Source: Prevotellaceae bacterium
GTDB taxonomy: Bacteria > Bacteroidota > Bacteroidia > Bacteroidales > UBA932
Direction: 5' to 3'
Length of the DNA stretch: 14,250 nt
Assembly (NCBI GenBank): GCA_031259935.1
Contig: JAIRKV010000028.1
Coordinates: 1-14,250, forward strand
Under the pieces are notes generated by a model. It had not been told where the DNA came from and made no database searches. It saw only the letters and a program-made list of their open reading frames with translations. Positions 6,653 through 14,250 of the stretch are shown here, piece by piece. Positions within the stretch are counted from its first letter, which is position 1. Each line of letters opens with the position of its first letter. The position numbers and the translations under genes are program-made.

Positions 6653-9307
6653 TTACAGCAGCGACATTTGTATTGCTTTACTGTCGTCTGTTTCGGGTTT
6701 ATTGTCTGCCGCTTCATCCTGTCTGGGATTTTTTTCGAGAGGCTCAATAAATTTAACCGTATCAACATCAAATGTTGAAATGCGCTTACCTTTTGCGCGA
6801 AAACTTTTTGCTCCGATAAATTGTTCTACATCAATAAATTCTGTCGGACGTTTTGCGTTTTTTCCTTTGAATGTTATCTCAAGTTGAGGATATTCATCGT
6901 GCGAAATTTCAACGAGGTAAGATCGTTGATTTTCGTCAATAAAGCGTTGCGGGGCGTTTGATGTTTCAAATTTGAAGCGCTTGACATAGAAATATTTTTG
7001 TTCGCCATCGAAATAAGTTGCCGAAAAAACGGTATCGGAATTATATTTTCGGATAGATAAAATATTTTCGTCATAGCGATTGCTCAAATCAAAACTGGTT
7101 GTAAAATATGCTCCCTGCTTTGTAATTACAAGAATTTTGTCATCGCCGGCAAATTCGCCAATCAATATTCCTCTGCCTTCGGCGTTCAGGCGGTTTATTG
7201 ATTCGTCAAACCAAATTTGGCGACCGCTCAATGTTGACTCGCCTTTTTCTTTCAATACGATTTTATGAATGGCGTATTTTGTAAATATATTTCCGATCGA
7301 CTGACGACCTTTAATTGCAAGCGTGCTGAAATCGAGTTCTGTTATAAGATTTTTCAGGCGCGGACGGGGTTTGAAATATATTTTCAATATTTCGGCTTCG
7401 CCGTTGGCATTTGCACTGAAATACAAAATTTGCGAATTTACAGTTCCTCTTGTAAGGTCGTACTCGCGGTCGCGCGTTATTGATGTAACGGCAAATCTTT
7501 TCATCATTATTGCTCCGTTTTTTCCATCTCGATAAACTGCATTGTATATTGTTCTGTCGTCGTTGCGCTTAAAAATTCCGACATATATAATATCTTTTCC
7601 GACAAAGGTTTTTTCTGTAACTTTTGTTATAATATATTTCCCGTTTTTTAAGAAAATTATAATATCGTCAACATCCGAACATTCGCAAACATACTCGTCT
7701 TTTTTCAATCCTGTTCCCAAAAAACCTTCCGTGCGGTTTACATACAATTTTTCATTTGCCACGACAACCTGTGATGCCTGAATTACATCAAAATTCATAA
7801 TCTCCGTTTTGCGTTCGCGACCTTTTCCATATTTCTTTTTTATTTGCCTGAAATATGTAATCGCATAATCAATCAGATTGTCGAGATTGTTTTGTACTTC
7901 ATCAATTTCAAATTCAACGTTTTTGATGTGTTCATCAGCCTTTTTAATGTCAAATTTTGATATTCTGCGAACAGGTTTGTCTGTGAGTTTAAGTACATCT
8001 TCGCGGGTAATTTCGCGTTTCAGGTTATCGAGATATGGAACAAATGCCAACTCTATTGCGTCAAGCTGGTCGTCCCATGTTTTTGTGTCTTTTTCGAGTT
8101 CGCGATAGATGCGCTGTTCAAAAAATATTTTTTCCAGCGATGAATAGTGCCAGTCTTCGAGTAACTCGTTCATTCTAATTTCCAGTTCCTGTTTCAGCAG
8201 TTTTTTTGTCGAGTCGGCGCAACGCTTCAATATTTCGGTAACACCCAGAAACATTGGCATTTTATCAACAATTACGCACGAATTTGGCGATATTGATATT
8301 TCGCAATCGGTGAATGCATAAAGCGCATCTATAGTTTTGTCGGGTGATGTATCGTTGGCAAGATGAATAACTATTTCAACATTTTTTGATGTATTGTCAT
8401 CAACTTTTTTTATTTTTATTCTTCCTCTTTCGTTGGCTTTAAGTATTGATTCTATTATGCCCGAAGTTGTTTTGCCGTAAGGAATATTTGTAACGACAAG
8501 CGTTTTGAAATCTTCGCCTTTTATTATTTTTGCGCGCACTTTTACAGCGCCTCCGCGCAAGCCATCGTTATATCTTGAACAGTCGATATATCCGCTTGTC
8601 GGAAAATCGGGATACAATTCAAAATCTTTGTTTTGCAAATATGCAATTGAAGCGTCAATAAGTTCGTTGAAGTTGTGAGGCATGATTTTTGAAGCCAGTC
8701 CTACGGCAATTCCGTCAACTCCCTGCGACAGCAGCAGCGGAAATTTCATTGGCAAAGTTACAGGTTCATCGTTGCGACCGTCGTATGATGGCATCCATTC
8801 CGTAATTTTATTGTTGAAAGCCACGTCATGAGCAAATTTTGACAGTCGGGCTTCGATATAACGCGAAGCGGCAGCATTATCTCCCGTTAAAATATTTCCC
8901 CAGTTTCCCTGTGTTTCAATCAGTAAATCTTTTTGTCCGAGCTGTACCAGCGCATCGCCAATAGATGCATCGCCGTGAGGATGATATTGCATTGTAGAAC
9001 CTATAATATTGGCGACTTTGTTGAAGCGTCCATCATCCATTTTTTTCATTGCATGCAATATTCGGCGTTGCACAGGTTTAAGCCCATCGTTAATATGAGG
9101 AACTGCACGTTCTAAAATTACGTACGATGCATAATCAAGAAACCAGTCCTTATACATTCCCGAAAGAAGATGTTTTTTTGTGTCATCCGTTTCGATAAAT
9201 TTTGTAAATCGTCCGGCAGAAACTTCGTCTGTCGTATTATTACTTTCGGGGTCTTCGGTTATTTCTGTTTCTTCTATTGGTTCGTCCAATTCAAAATCAT
9301 CTGCCAT
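6653..9307 (-). CDS. parC: Topoisomerase IV subunit A (ParC-like, GyrA/ParC family)
   Basis: This 884-residue type IIA topoisomerase subunit cuts and rejoins DNA. After an acidic tail of about 45 residues, the winged-helix domain contains AVPHINDGLKPVQRRILHAM (68-87), the HPHGD block (109-113) and AAASRYIEARLS (145-156) with catalytic Tyr150 preceded by Arg149. A predicted coiled-coil arm lies around 370-520, ending near YFRQIKKKYGKGRERKTEI. The C-terminal 350 residues have the strand-rich repeats of the DNA-wrapping beta-pinwheel, including AIKGRQSIGNIFTKYA. I find no GyrA box (QRRGGRG-like) there, which together with the ParE-like gene just upstream favours topoisomerase IV over gyrase. The quinolone-contact block is HPHGDASIGD, with Ala114 at the usual Ser position. 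It starts 66 bases after the nitroreductase gene. Confidence 0.92.
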   Translation of the reverse strand: MADDFELDEPIEETEITEDPESNNTTDEVSAGRFTKFIETDDTKKHLLSGMYKDWFLDYASYVILERAVPHINDGLKPVQRRILHAMKKMDDGRFNKVANIIGSTMQYHPHGDASIGDALVQLGQKDLLIETQGNWGNILTGDNAAASRYIEARLSKFAHDVAFNNKITEWMPSYDGRNDEPVTLPMKFPLLLSQGVDGIAVGLASKIMPHNFNELIDASIAYLQNKDFELYPDFPTSGYIDCSRYNDGLRGGAVKVRAKIIKGEDFKTLVVTNIPYGKTTSGIIESILKANERGRIKIKKVDDNTSKNVEIVIHLANDTSPDKTIDALYAFTDCEISISPNSCVIVDKMPMFLGVTEILKRCADSTKKLLKQELEIRMNELLEDWHYSSLEKIFFEQRIYRELEKDTKTWDDQLDAIELAFVPYLDNLKREITREDVLKLTDKPVRRISKFDIKKADEHIKNVEFEIDEVQNNLDNLIDYAITYFRQIKKKYGKGRERKTEIMNFDVIQASQVVVANEKLYVNRTEGFLGTGLKKDEYVCECSDVDDIIIFLKNGKYIITKVTEKTFVGKDIIYVGIFKRNDDRTIYNAVYRDGKNGAIMMKRFAVTSITRDREYDLTRGTVNSQILYFSANANGEAEILKIYFKPRPRLKNLITELDFSTLAIKGRQSIGNIFTKYAIHKIVLKEKGESTLSGRQIWFDESINRLNAEGRGILIGEFAGDDKILVITKQGAYFTTSFDLSNRYDENILSIRKYNSDTVFSATYFDGEQKYFYVKRFKFETSNAPQRFIDENQRSYLVEISHDEYPQLEITFKGKNAKRPTEFIDVEQFIGAKSFRAKGKRISTFDVDTVKFIEPLEKNPRQDEAADNKPETDDSKAIQMSLL

Positions 9308-9373
9308 ATAAATTATTTTGCAGTTAAAATATTTTTATTATCAAGCGTTTAAATGTTTTTAAAGTATTATATT

Positions 9374-9994
9374 TTACCATTTTTCCCAATGCAAATAATT
9401 TTCTTTCCATTTGTCTTTTGGCGTTTGTTCGCCATCGGGATAGCCTGTTAATATAAGCGAAAGTGGAATAACCGTTTCGGGCAAATTGAACGATTCCTGC
9501 AACTGTTTTACTCTTTCCGTACCCGGATAAGCTCCTGTCCACACTGCGCCGAGTTGCATGGCTTCAACAGCCAGAAGGATATTTTGCGTTGCCGCCGAAC
9601 AGTCCTGCACCCAAAATTCGCTTGCTTCGCCTTGAAAAAATCTTTCCGAATTTCCGCACACAAGTATTGCTCCTCCTGCGTTGCGCAGCATTTTATTGTT
9701 TGGCCATTTTTCAGAAAGCCTGTTTAAAACGGCGCTGTCGCTTACGGCAACAAATTCCCACGGCTGTTTGTTTCCGGCTGATGGCGCTGCCATTCCTGCT
9801 TTTACCAGCGTTGTTAAATCATCTTTGCTTACCATTTTGCGTTTAACAAAATCGCGTACGCTTTTGCGATTATGAATGTTCTGAAGAACAGTGGTTTTTG
9901 TATCAACCGTAGCGGGTTCTTCCTGTTTTTTCCGATTGCTGCACGAAACAGCCAAAATGCCTGCTATTGCAAGACATATAAAAATTGTTTTCAT
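9374..9994 (-). CDS. Nitroreductase-family flavoprotein with lipoprotein signal
   Basis: This 206-residue protein has a lipoprotein-type signal (hydrophobic 4-17, then AVSC with Cys18). The predicted mature part would be anchored to a membrane outside the cytoplasm. Residues 36-206 show the nitroreductase fold: RKSVRDF (43-49), where the family binds FMN phosphate, APSAGNKQPWEF (70-81), and the long helix WVQDCSAATQNILLAVEA (128-145) followed by LGAVWTG. LILTGYPDGEQTPKDKW closes the domain. Family members bind FMN and use NAD(P)H to reduce nitro compounds, quinones or other substrates; the substrate here cannot be told. An exported flavoenzyme is unusual because NAD(P)H is not available outside the cytoplasm. 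It sits between parE and parC, 39 bases after parE, without obvious functional link to either. Confidence 0.88.
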   Translation of the reverse strand: MKTIFICLAIAGILAVSCSNRKKQEEPATVDTKTTVLQNIHNRKSVRDFVKRKMVSKDDLTTLVKAGMAAPSAGNKQPWEFVAVSDSAVLNRLSEKWPNNKMLRNAGGAILVCGNSERFFQGEASEFWVQDCSAATQNILLAVEAMQLGAVWTGAYPGTERVKQLQESFNLPETVIPLSLILTGYPDGEQTPKDKWKENYLHWEKW

Positions 9995-10033
9995 TTTTTT
10001 GATATTTTTTGAATAATATTTTTAATAACTCTG

Positions 10034-11902
10034 TTAACTTTCATACCGTAATCTGTTTACAATAAAATCTTTCCGTTCGGGAGTATTTTCGCCCATATAA
10101 AATTCCAGAAGTTCGCGTATCGAATCGTTTTTGCTTAAATGCACTCTGTCGATACGTATTTTTTCGCCTATAAATTCTTCAAATTCTTCGGGCGAAATTT
10201 CACCAAGACCTTTGAAGCGTGTAATTTCTGCTTTTTCGCCAAGCGTTTTTATGGCTTTTTGCCTGTCGGTTTCGTTGTAGCAATAATAAGTCGCATTACC
10301 GTTTTTTTTCGATTTTGTATCGTCTGCCGTTCGCATTCCTGTTTTACGAACTCTGAAAAGCGGCGTTTGCAGAATATATAAATGTCCCAAACGAATCACA
10401 TCAGGGAAAAATTGCAGAAAAAATGTCAATAACAGCAAGCGAATATGCATTCCGTCAACATCGGCATCGGTTGCAATCACTATTTTGTTATAGCGCAGAT
10501 TGTCTATGCTTTCTTCTATATTAAGCGCAGCCTGCAAAAGATTAAATTCTTCGTTTTCGTAAACTATGCGTTTTGTTTTTCCGTAAGTATTCAGCGGTTT
10601 GCCGCGAAGACTGAAAACGGCCTGAGTATTTACATCTCTCGATTTTGTTATTGAACCGCTTGCCGAATCGCCTTCGGTTATGAATAATGTGGAATTTTCG
10701 GCAAGAGCATGTTTATCATTATAATGTATGCGACAATCGCGAAGTTTTTTATTGTGAATGTTTGCTTTTTTGGCGCGTTCACGCGCAATTTTTTGGATTC
10801 CGGATATTGTTTTGCGTTCTTTTTCGGATTCCTGAATTTTTTTGAGAATAATTTCTGATGTCGTTTTGTTTTTATGAAGATATTTATCAAGTTCTTCGGA
10901 AAGAAAATCAATTACAAATGTGCGAATTGATTTGCCATTTGGCGACATGTCTCTTGAGCCGAGTTTGGTTTTGGTTTGCGATTCGAAAACAGGCTCTATC
11001 ACTTTTATGCTTATTGCAGCGTACATCGACATGCAAATATCTTTTGTGTCAAAATCTTTTTTATAAAAGTCGCGTACTGTTTTTCCTATTGCTTCTCGAA
11101 ATGCGCTCAGGTGAGTTCCTCCCTGCGTTGTGTGCTGTCCGTTTACAAACGAATAGCAAGTGTCGCCATAACCCGAACCGTGAGTAATAACTACCTCAAT
11201 ATCATCGCCTTTCAGATATATCGGCGGATATAATGGTTCTTCGCTCATGTTTTCGTTAAGCAAATCGAGCAATCCGTATTTTGAAATATAATTTACTCCG
11301 TTAAGTGAAATTGTTAATCCCGTATTAAGATAGGTGTAATTTTTCACCATAGTTTCAACAAAACTGTTGTTGATAACGTAACTGCCAAAAATGTTTTTAT
11401 CGGCAACAAAAATTGTATTTGTTCCGTTTCCTGCGTTTGTATCATTTACCGTATCGTCAATCAGATTTCCACATTCAAAAACGACAGAGCGCGATTTGTT
11501 TTCGCGTATGGATTCAACGCAAAATTTTGAGGATAAAGCGTTTACCGCCTTTATGCCGACTCCGTTCAATCCTACTGATTTTTTAAACACTTCCGAATCG
11601 TATTTTGCGCCCGTATTCATTTTTGATGTAGCATCAACAAGTGCGCCAAGCGGAATTCCGCGTCCGTAATCGCGAACGCATATCTCATCTTCGTTTATCG
11701 CAATATCAATGCGTTTACCGTAACCCATTATATATTCGTCTATTGAGTTGTCGATAACTTCTTTGAGCATTACATAAATTCCATCGTCGGGCGAAGAACC
11801 ATCGCCAAGTTTGCCTATGTACATTCCCGGACGAAGACGTATGTGTTCTTTCCAGTCGAGGGTTATAATATCATTTTCAATATATTTCTTTATTTCATTC
11901 AT
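10034..11902 (-). CDS. parE: Topoisomerase IV subunit B (ParE-like, GyrB/ParE family)
   Basis: This 622-residue ATPase subunit of a type IIA topoisomerase would pair with the ParC-like subunit to decatenate and relax DNA. The GHKL ATP site shows Glu48 and Asn52 in KEVIDNSIDEY, RDYGRGIP (77-84, with the adenine-binding Asp78) and GLNGVGIKAVNALS (111-124). The transducer carries QTKTKLGS (309-316) with catalytic Lys311. The TOPRIM domain has FITEGDSASGS (407-417), RGKPLN (433-438) and ATDADVDGMHIRLLL (477-491) for metal binding, followed by TRFKGLGEI. No large insertion like that of E. coli GyrB is present, and the length suits ParE. All catalytic residues are present. ATG at 11900-11902 has no Shine-Dalgarno sequence. 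It is the promoter-proximal gene of a probable parE-nitroreductase-parC-aroK transcript. Confidence 0.93.
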   Translation of the reverse strand: MNEIKKYIENDIITLDWKEHIRLRPGMYIGKLGDGSSPDDGIYVMLKEVIDNSIDEYIMGYGKRIDIAINEDEICVRDYGRGIPLGALVDATSKMNTGAKYDSEVFKKSVGLNGVGIKAVNALSSKFCVESIRENKSRSVVFECGNLIDDTVNDTNAGNGTNTIFVADKNIFGSYVINNSFVETMVKNYTYLNTGLTISLNGVNYISKYGLLDLLNENMSEEPLYPPIYLKGDDIEVVITHGSGYGDTCYSFVNGQHTTQGGTHLSAFREAIGKTVRDFYKKDFDTKDICMSMYAAISIKVIEPVFESQTKTKLGSRDMSPNGKSIRTFVIDFLSEELDKYLHKNKTTSEIILKKIQESEKERKTISGIQKIARERAKKANIHNKKLRDCRIHYNDKHALAENSTLFITEGDSASGSITKSRDVNTQAVFSLRGKPLNTYGKTKRIVYENEEFNLLQAALNIEESIDNLRYNKIVIATDADVDGMHIRLLLLTFFLQFFPDVIRLGHLYILQTPLFRVRKTGMRTADDTKSKKNGNATYYCYNETDRQKAIKTLGEKAEITRFKGLGEISPEEFEEFIGEKIRIDRVHLSKNDSIRELLEFYMGENTPERKDFIVNRLRYES

Positions 11903-12029
11903 AAAATTTTAATATCATTTGCCTGATTGCTGTAAATGCAGTAAAATAATTACCTTGTATCTTAACTGTCAGATGTTTTCAATATCTGATTTAGATTTAA
12001 TTCAATACCTGTTCACTGTCGTTTTGTGT

Positions 12030-12041
12030 TGTAACTGTAAC
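12030..12041 (+). repeat. Tandem TGTAACTGTAAC
   Basis: Two copies of the hexamer TGTAAC lie head to tail. They are followed at once by an inverted repeat TTTAC (12042-12046) / GTAAA (12054-12058) with a 7-base spacer. Both fall where the parE transcript is predicted to begin and could be operator half-sites, but no regulator is identified. Confidence 0.4.
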
Positions 12042-12063
12042 TTTACAATAACGGTAAATTTTG

Positions 12064-12071
12064 CAAATGTA
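12064..12071 (-). promoter_or_regulatory. Candidate -7 element of the parE transcript
   Basis: The minus strand reads TACATTTG followed by C, a full match to the Bacteroidetes -7 consensus TAnnTTTG. It is about 160 bases upstream of the parE ATG. No clear TTTG occurs 17-23 bases further upstream, so the -33 element is weak or absent. Confidence 0.4.
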
Positions 12072-12335
12072 CAAAATTTTATACTTAACCGTGTCATAAA
12101 TTTATCAACAATTGTTGTAACAGTCTACTTTTTATTACATAATACCAAACTTGTTTACAGCGATTTACAACTAAAATTTATTTGTGATAACTTCTAATGT
12201 TTTTCGGTTTCAACCGTTCAATGGCACAGGTACAAAAAAGACAGGAAAACATATATTGAAATTTGTTACATAATTTAAACAGCATTTATAAAAAAGTCTT
12301 TATTTTTGTTAGTGTTTTCAAAAAACAACATTTCG

Positions 12336-12363
12336 TGTAACCCGCAACAAACAAGATGTTACA
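12336..12363 (+). promoter_or_regulatory. Candidate operator, distal dyad (TGTAAC-N16-GTTACA)
   Basis: TGTAAC (12336-12341) and its exact reverse complement GTTACA (12358-12363) are separated by 16 bases, a 22-base half-site spacing or about two helical turns. The spacer is A-rich. It has the same architecture as the dyad starting 42 bases downstream. The regulator is unknown. Confidence 0.6.
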
Positions 12364-12377
12364 TTTATCAATACAGA

Positions 12378-12405
12378 TGTAACCAACATAAAAACAAGTG
12401 TTACA
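12378..12405 (+). promoter_or_regulatory. Candidate operator, proximal dyad (TGTAAC-N16-GTTACA)
   Basis: This is a second dyad with the same hexamers and the same 16-base spacer. It begins exactly 42 bases (four turns) after the first, and the flanking TTT is shared. It ends 7 bases before the predicted -33 element, a position expected for an activator that touches RNA polymerase. Confidence 0.62.
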
Positions 12406-12412
12406 TTTTCGT

Positions 12413-12444
12413 TTTGTACTTATGGCAATCCGTATTTACCTTTG
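12413..12444 (+). promoter_or_regulatory. Promoter of the susC-like gene (-33/-7 Bacteroidetes type)
   Basis: TTTG (12413-12416) and TACCTTTG (12437-12444) are separated by 20 bases, matching the primary-sigma consensus of Bacteroidetes (TTTG, 17-23 bases, TAnnTTTG). Transcription would start near 12450, giving a leader of roughly 65 bases. Confidence 0.7.
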
Positions 12445-12516
12445 TGCAAAAAAATATATCATGTGAAAACATGTTGAAAACGAATTATAATATCATTTAA
12501 AGTAAAAAATGCAAGT

Positions 12517-14250
12517 ATGAATTTAACCAAAACAAAAAAGAAGCGGGCACGAAACAAAAAATATTGCCTGCATGTATTCATTTATTTATGTATGTTGTTG
12601 ATTCCTTCAGGCTTATTAGCCCAAACAGGAATTGTAGTTAAAGGTCAGGTTACCGATTCAAACGGACCTGTAGCCGGTGTTATAATTGTAGTTCAGGGAA
12701 CCGGCATCTATGCCAGTACCGATGAAAATGGAAATTATTCTATCACGACAGAAGATGAAAATTCCGTACTGTTGTTTTCGTATCTGGGTTATAAGACCGT
12801 AAGCGAAACCGTGGCAGGCAGAACTCTTATCAATGTTTTAATGGAAGAAGATGTTACCACGCTCACTGAATCTGTTGTAGTCGGTTACGGGCAAATGAAA
12901 AGAAGCGACTTGACAGGTTCTGTTGTTTCCGTATCGTCGGATGCTATTACAAAATCGGTAGTTACTTCCATCGATCAGGTATTGAACAGAGCGGCAGGCG
13001 TGCAGATAACTCAAAATTCGGGTATGCCTGGCGCAAGTACTTCTGTCAGAATCAGAGGTATAAACTCGTTAAGCGCTTCAAACGAACCTGTTTATGTGAT
13101 AGATGGCGTGATTATTGATGGCGGCTCAACAGATGGTAACAATACAAATACCAATGCTATAGCCTTTGTCAATCCGGCCGATATTGTTTCAATCGACATA
13201 TTGAAAGATGCATCGGCTACTGCTATTTACGGTTCAAGAGCGTCAAACGGCGTTATTATCATTACAACCAAACGCGGACAAAAAGACGATGCTTCAGTAA
13301 GTTACAACGGTTACATCGGCTGGCAGCAAATACCCGGAAAACTGGATGTGTTGAACCTGCGCGAATATGCCATACATCGTAATACTTTAGCCGAGCTGGG
13401 AATTTCTCAATGGAACAACAATTTTGTCCGTCCCGATTTGCTGGGCGAAGGAACCGACTGGCAGGACGAACTGTTTACAAGCGCTTTTATGCACAGTCAT
13501 AATATTTCCGTTTCGGGAGGCAGTGAAAAAAACACCTATGCAATGACAGCAGGTTATCTTAATCAGGATGGTATTGCAACAGGCTCGGGATTTAAACGCT
13601 TGAACCTGACAGGCAATTTTGATGCTCATGTAAAGGATTTTTTGAAAACAGGCATCAATTTTGCATTAAGCACTTCGAATCAAAAATTGACTGTTTCTGA
13701 TCAATCGTTGATTTCGACTGCAATACGAACAACGCCCGACGTGCCTGTTCGTAATGCCGATGGCTCTTTTGCAGGAACAGAAGAGCAATTTATGCCGCGA
13801 AACCCGATGGCGCTGGCTTCGCTTGTTGACAACCGAAACGAAATTACAGGCATTCGCGGTAATACTTATGCCGAAGCCACTGTAATTGACGGATTAACCC
13901 TGCGTACCGAACTTTCATTTAATTACGGCATAACGAGTACTTACAGATTTCAACCAACTTATTATCTTTCGTCTACTCAGTTCGAAGACAATAATCAGGG
14001 CGAATATTCAAAACAATACAACAAGTATTGGAACTGGCACAATGTTATTACCTATAATAAAAAATTCGGAATACACAGCATAAATGCCATGTTAGGACAG
14101 GAAATGCAAAAATCATCATGGGATTATCTTTCGGGTTCGCGTACCGGATTTACAACTAACGGCGCTACCGACTTAACTTTGGGAGATGCTACAACTGCCG
14201 CCAATAACGGTTATACGGGAGCAAGCGCAATTCTTTCATTTTTTGGTCGA
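12517..14250 (+). CDS. SusC/RagA-family TonB-linked outer-membrane receptor (5' part)
   Basis: The frame is open from ATG 12517 to the window edge (578 codons); family members are usually about 1000 residues, so roughly 40% is missing. A basic, long signal peptide ends near LLAQ (33-36). Residues 38-112 form a carboxypeptidase-regulatory-like beta domain (VKGQVTDSNGPVAGV, then TDENGNYSI). ESVVVGYGQMKRSDLTGSV (118-136) is the TonB-box/plug entry of this family. The plug shows SVRIRGINSLS (176-186), PVYVIDGV (191-198) and LKDASATAIYGSRASNGVII (229-248), all hallmark SusC blocks. The beta-barrel begins after about 260. Such receptors work with a SusD lipoprotein, normally encoded just downstream, to import glycans or peptides; the substrate is not evident. 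No STN domain is present, so direct sigma/anti-sigma signalling is unlikely. Confidence 0.94.
   Translation, partial: MNLTKTKKKRARNKKYCLHVFIYLCMLLIPSGLLAQTGIVVKGQVTDSNGPVAGVIIVVQGTGIYASTDENGNYSITTEDENSVLLFSYLGYKTVSETVAGRTLINVLMEEDVTTLTESVVVGYGQMKRSDLTGSVVSVSSDAITKSVVTSIDQVLNRAAGVQITQNSGMPGASTSVRIRGINSLSASNEPVYVIDGVIIDGGSTDGNNTNTNAIAFVNPADIVSIDILKDASATAIYGSRASNGVIIITTKRGQKDDASVSYNGYIGWQQIPGKLDVLNLREYAIHRNTLAELGISQWNNNFVRPDLLGEGTDWQDELFTSAFMHSHNISVSGGSEKNTYAMTAGYLNQDGIATGSGFKRLNLTGNFDAHVKDFLKTGINFALSTSNQKLTVSDQSLISTAIRTTPDVPVRNADGSFAGTEEQFMPRNPMALASLVDNRNEITGIRGNTYAEATVIDGLTLRTELSFNYGITSTYRFQPTYYLSSTQFEDNNQGEYSKQYNKYWNWHNVITYNKKFGIHSINAMLGQEMQKSSWDYLSGSRTGFTTNGATDLTLGDATTAANNGYTGASAILSFFGR

Larger units (their letters stand above)
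11903..12516. other. Divergent regulatory region, 614 bases without genes
   Basis: This AT-rich gap separates the leftward parE-like gene from the rightward susC-like gene and must hold promoters for both. It contains eight TGTAAC/GTTACA hexamers: TGTAAC at 12030, 12036, 12116, 12336 and 12378, and GTTACA at 12265, 12358 and 12400. Four of them form the regular pair of dyads listed separately. The short frames here (for example at 11919 and 12306) have biased, low-complexity translations and no recognisable product. A small hairpin, CATGT-GAAA-ACATG (12460-12473), lies in the presumed susC leader. Confidence 0.75.

Noticed and set aside
12102..12110. TTATCAACA resembling a DnaA box
   Set aside because: It has one mismatch to TTATCCACA, occurs singly, and no dnaA, origin-type cluster or other replication gene is present.
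12336..12405. CRISPR array
   Set aside because: There are only two repeat units, the conserved part is limited to hexamer half-sites, and no cas genes are present.
12460..12473. CATGT-GAAA-ACATG hairpin as a riboswitch or attenuator
   Set aside because: The stem is only 5 bases, there is no following T-run, and no larger conserved fold is visible in the short leader.
12306..12500. 64-codon plus-strand frame upstream of the susC-like gene
   Set aside because: It runs through the operator dyads and promoter, lacks any domain signal, and ends before the receptor start.

Overview
The window comes from a Bacteroidetes-type bacterium, probably Bacteroidales-like. The base composition is AT-rich and start codons lack Shine-Dalgarno sequences. 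One promoter fits the Bacteroidetes -33/-7 consensus (TTTG...TAnnTTTG). A SusC/RagA TonB-linked receptor closes the window, and the ParC-like and ParE-like subunits have the Bacteroidetes form. This assignment is inferred from the sequence alone.

Layout. (1) 1-680: the 3' end of a decayed IS5-type transposase (two in-frame stops), then about 330 noncoding bases packed with short repeats. (2) 681-5882, minus strand: a compact five-gene operon for a type IV pilus/type II secretion-like machine. In transcription order it encodes a pilin/pseudopilin with an EF-hand-like loop, a short GxGD prepilin peptidase, a GspE/PilB ATPase, a GspD/PilQ secretin and a PilN/GspL-like assembly protein. Gaps run from a 4-base overlap to 15 bases. 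No GspF/PilC platform protein is present, and the operon ends next to the IS relic. (3) 6118-11902, minus strand: parE-like, a predicted lipoprotein nitroreductase, parC-like and shikimate kinase, spaced 39, 66 and 19 bases and plausibly co-transcribed. (4) 11903-12516: a 614-base divergent regulatory region. It holds eight TGTAAC/GTTACA hexamers, four of them in two regular dyads directly upstream of a good -33/-7 promoter. (5) 12517 to the window end, plus strand: the first 578 codons of a SusC/RagA-family outer-membrane receptor.

How the genes work together. The peptidase would process the pilin, the ATPase would power subunit assembly, the PilN/GspL-like protein would link the cytoplasmic and periplasmic parts, and the secretin would form the outer-membrane pore. 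ParE and ParC would form topoisomerase IV. The receptor would import a ligand with a SusD partner encoded beyond the window. The two most distinctive signals are the phased dyad array upstream of the susC-like gene and the minimal, apparently incomplete pilus/secretion operon.
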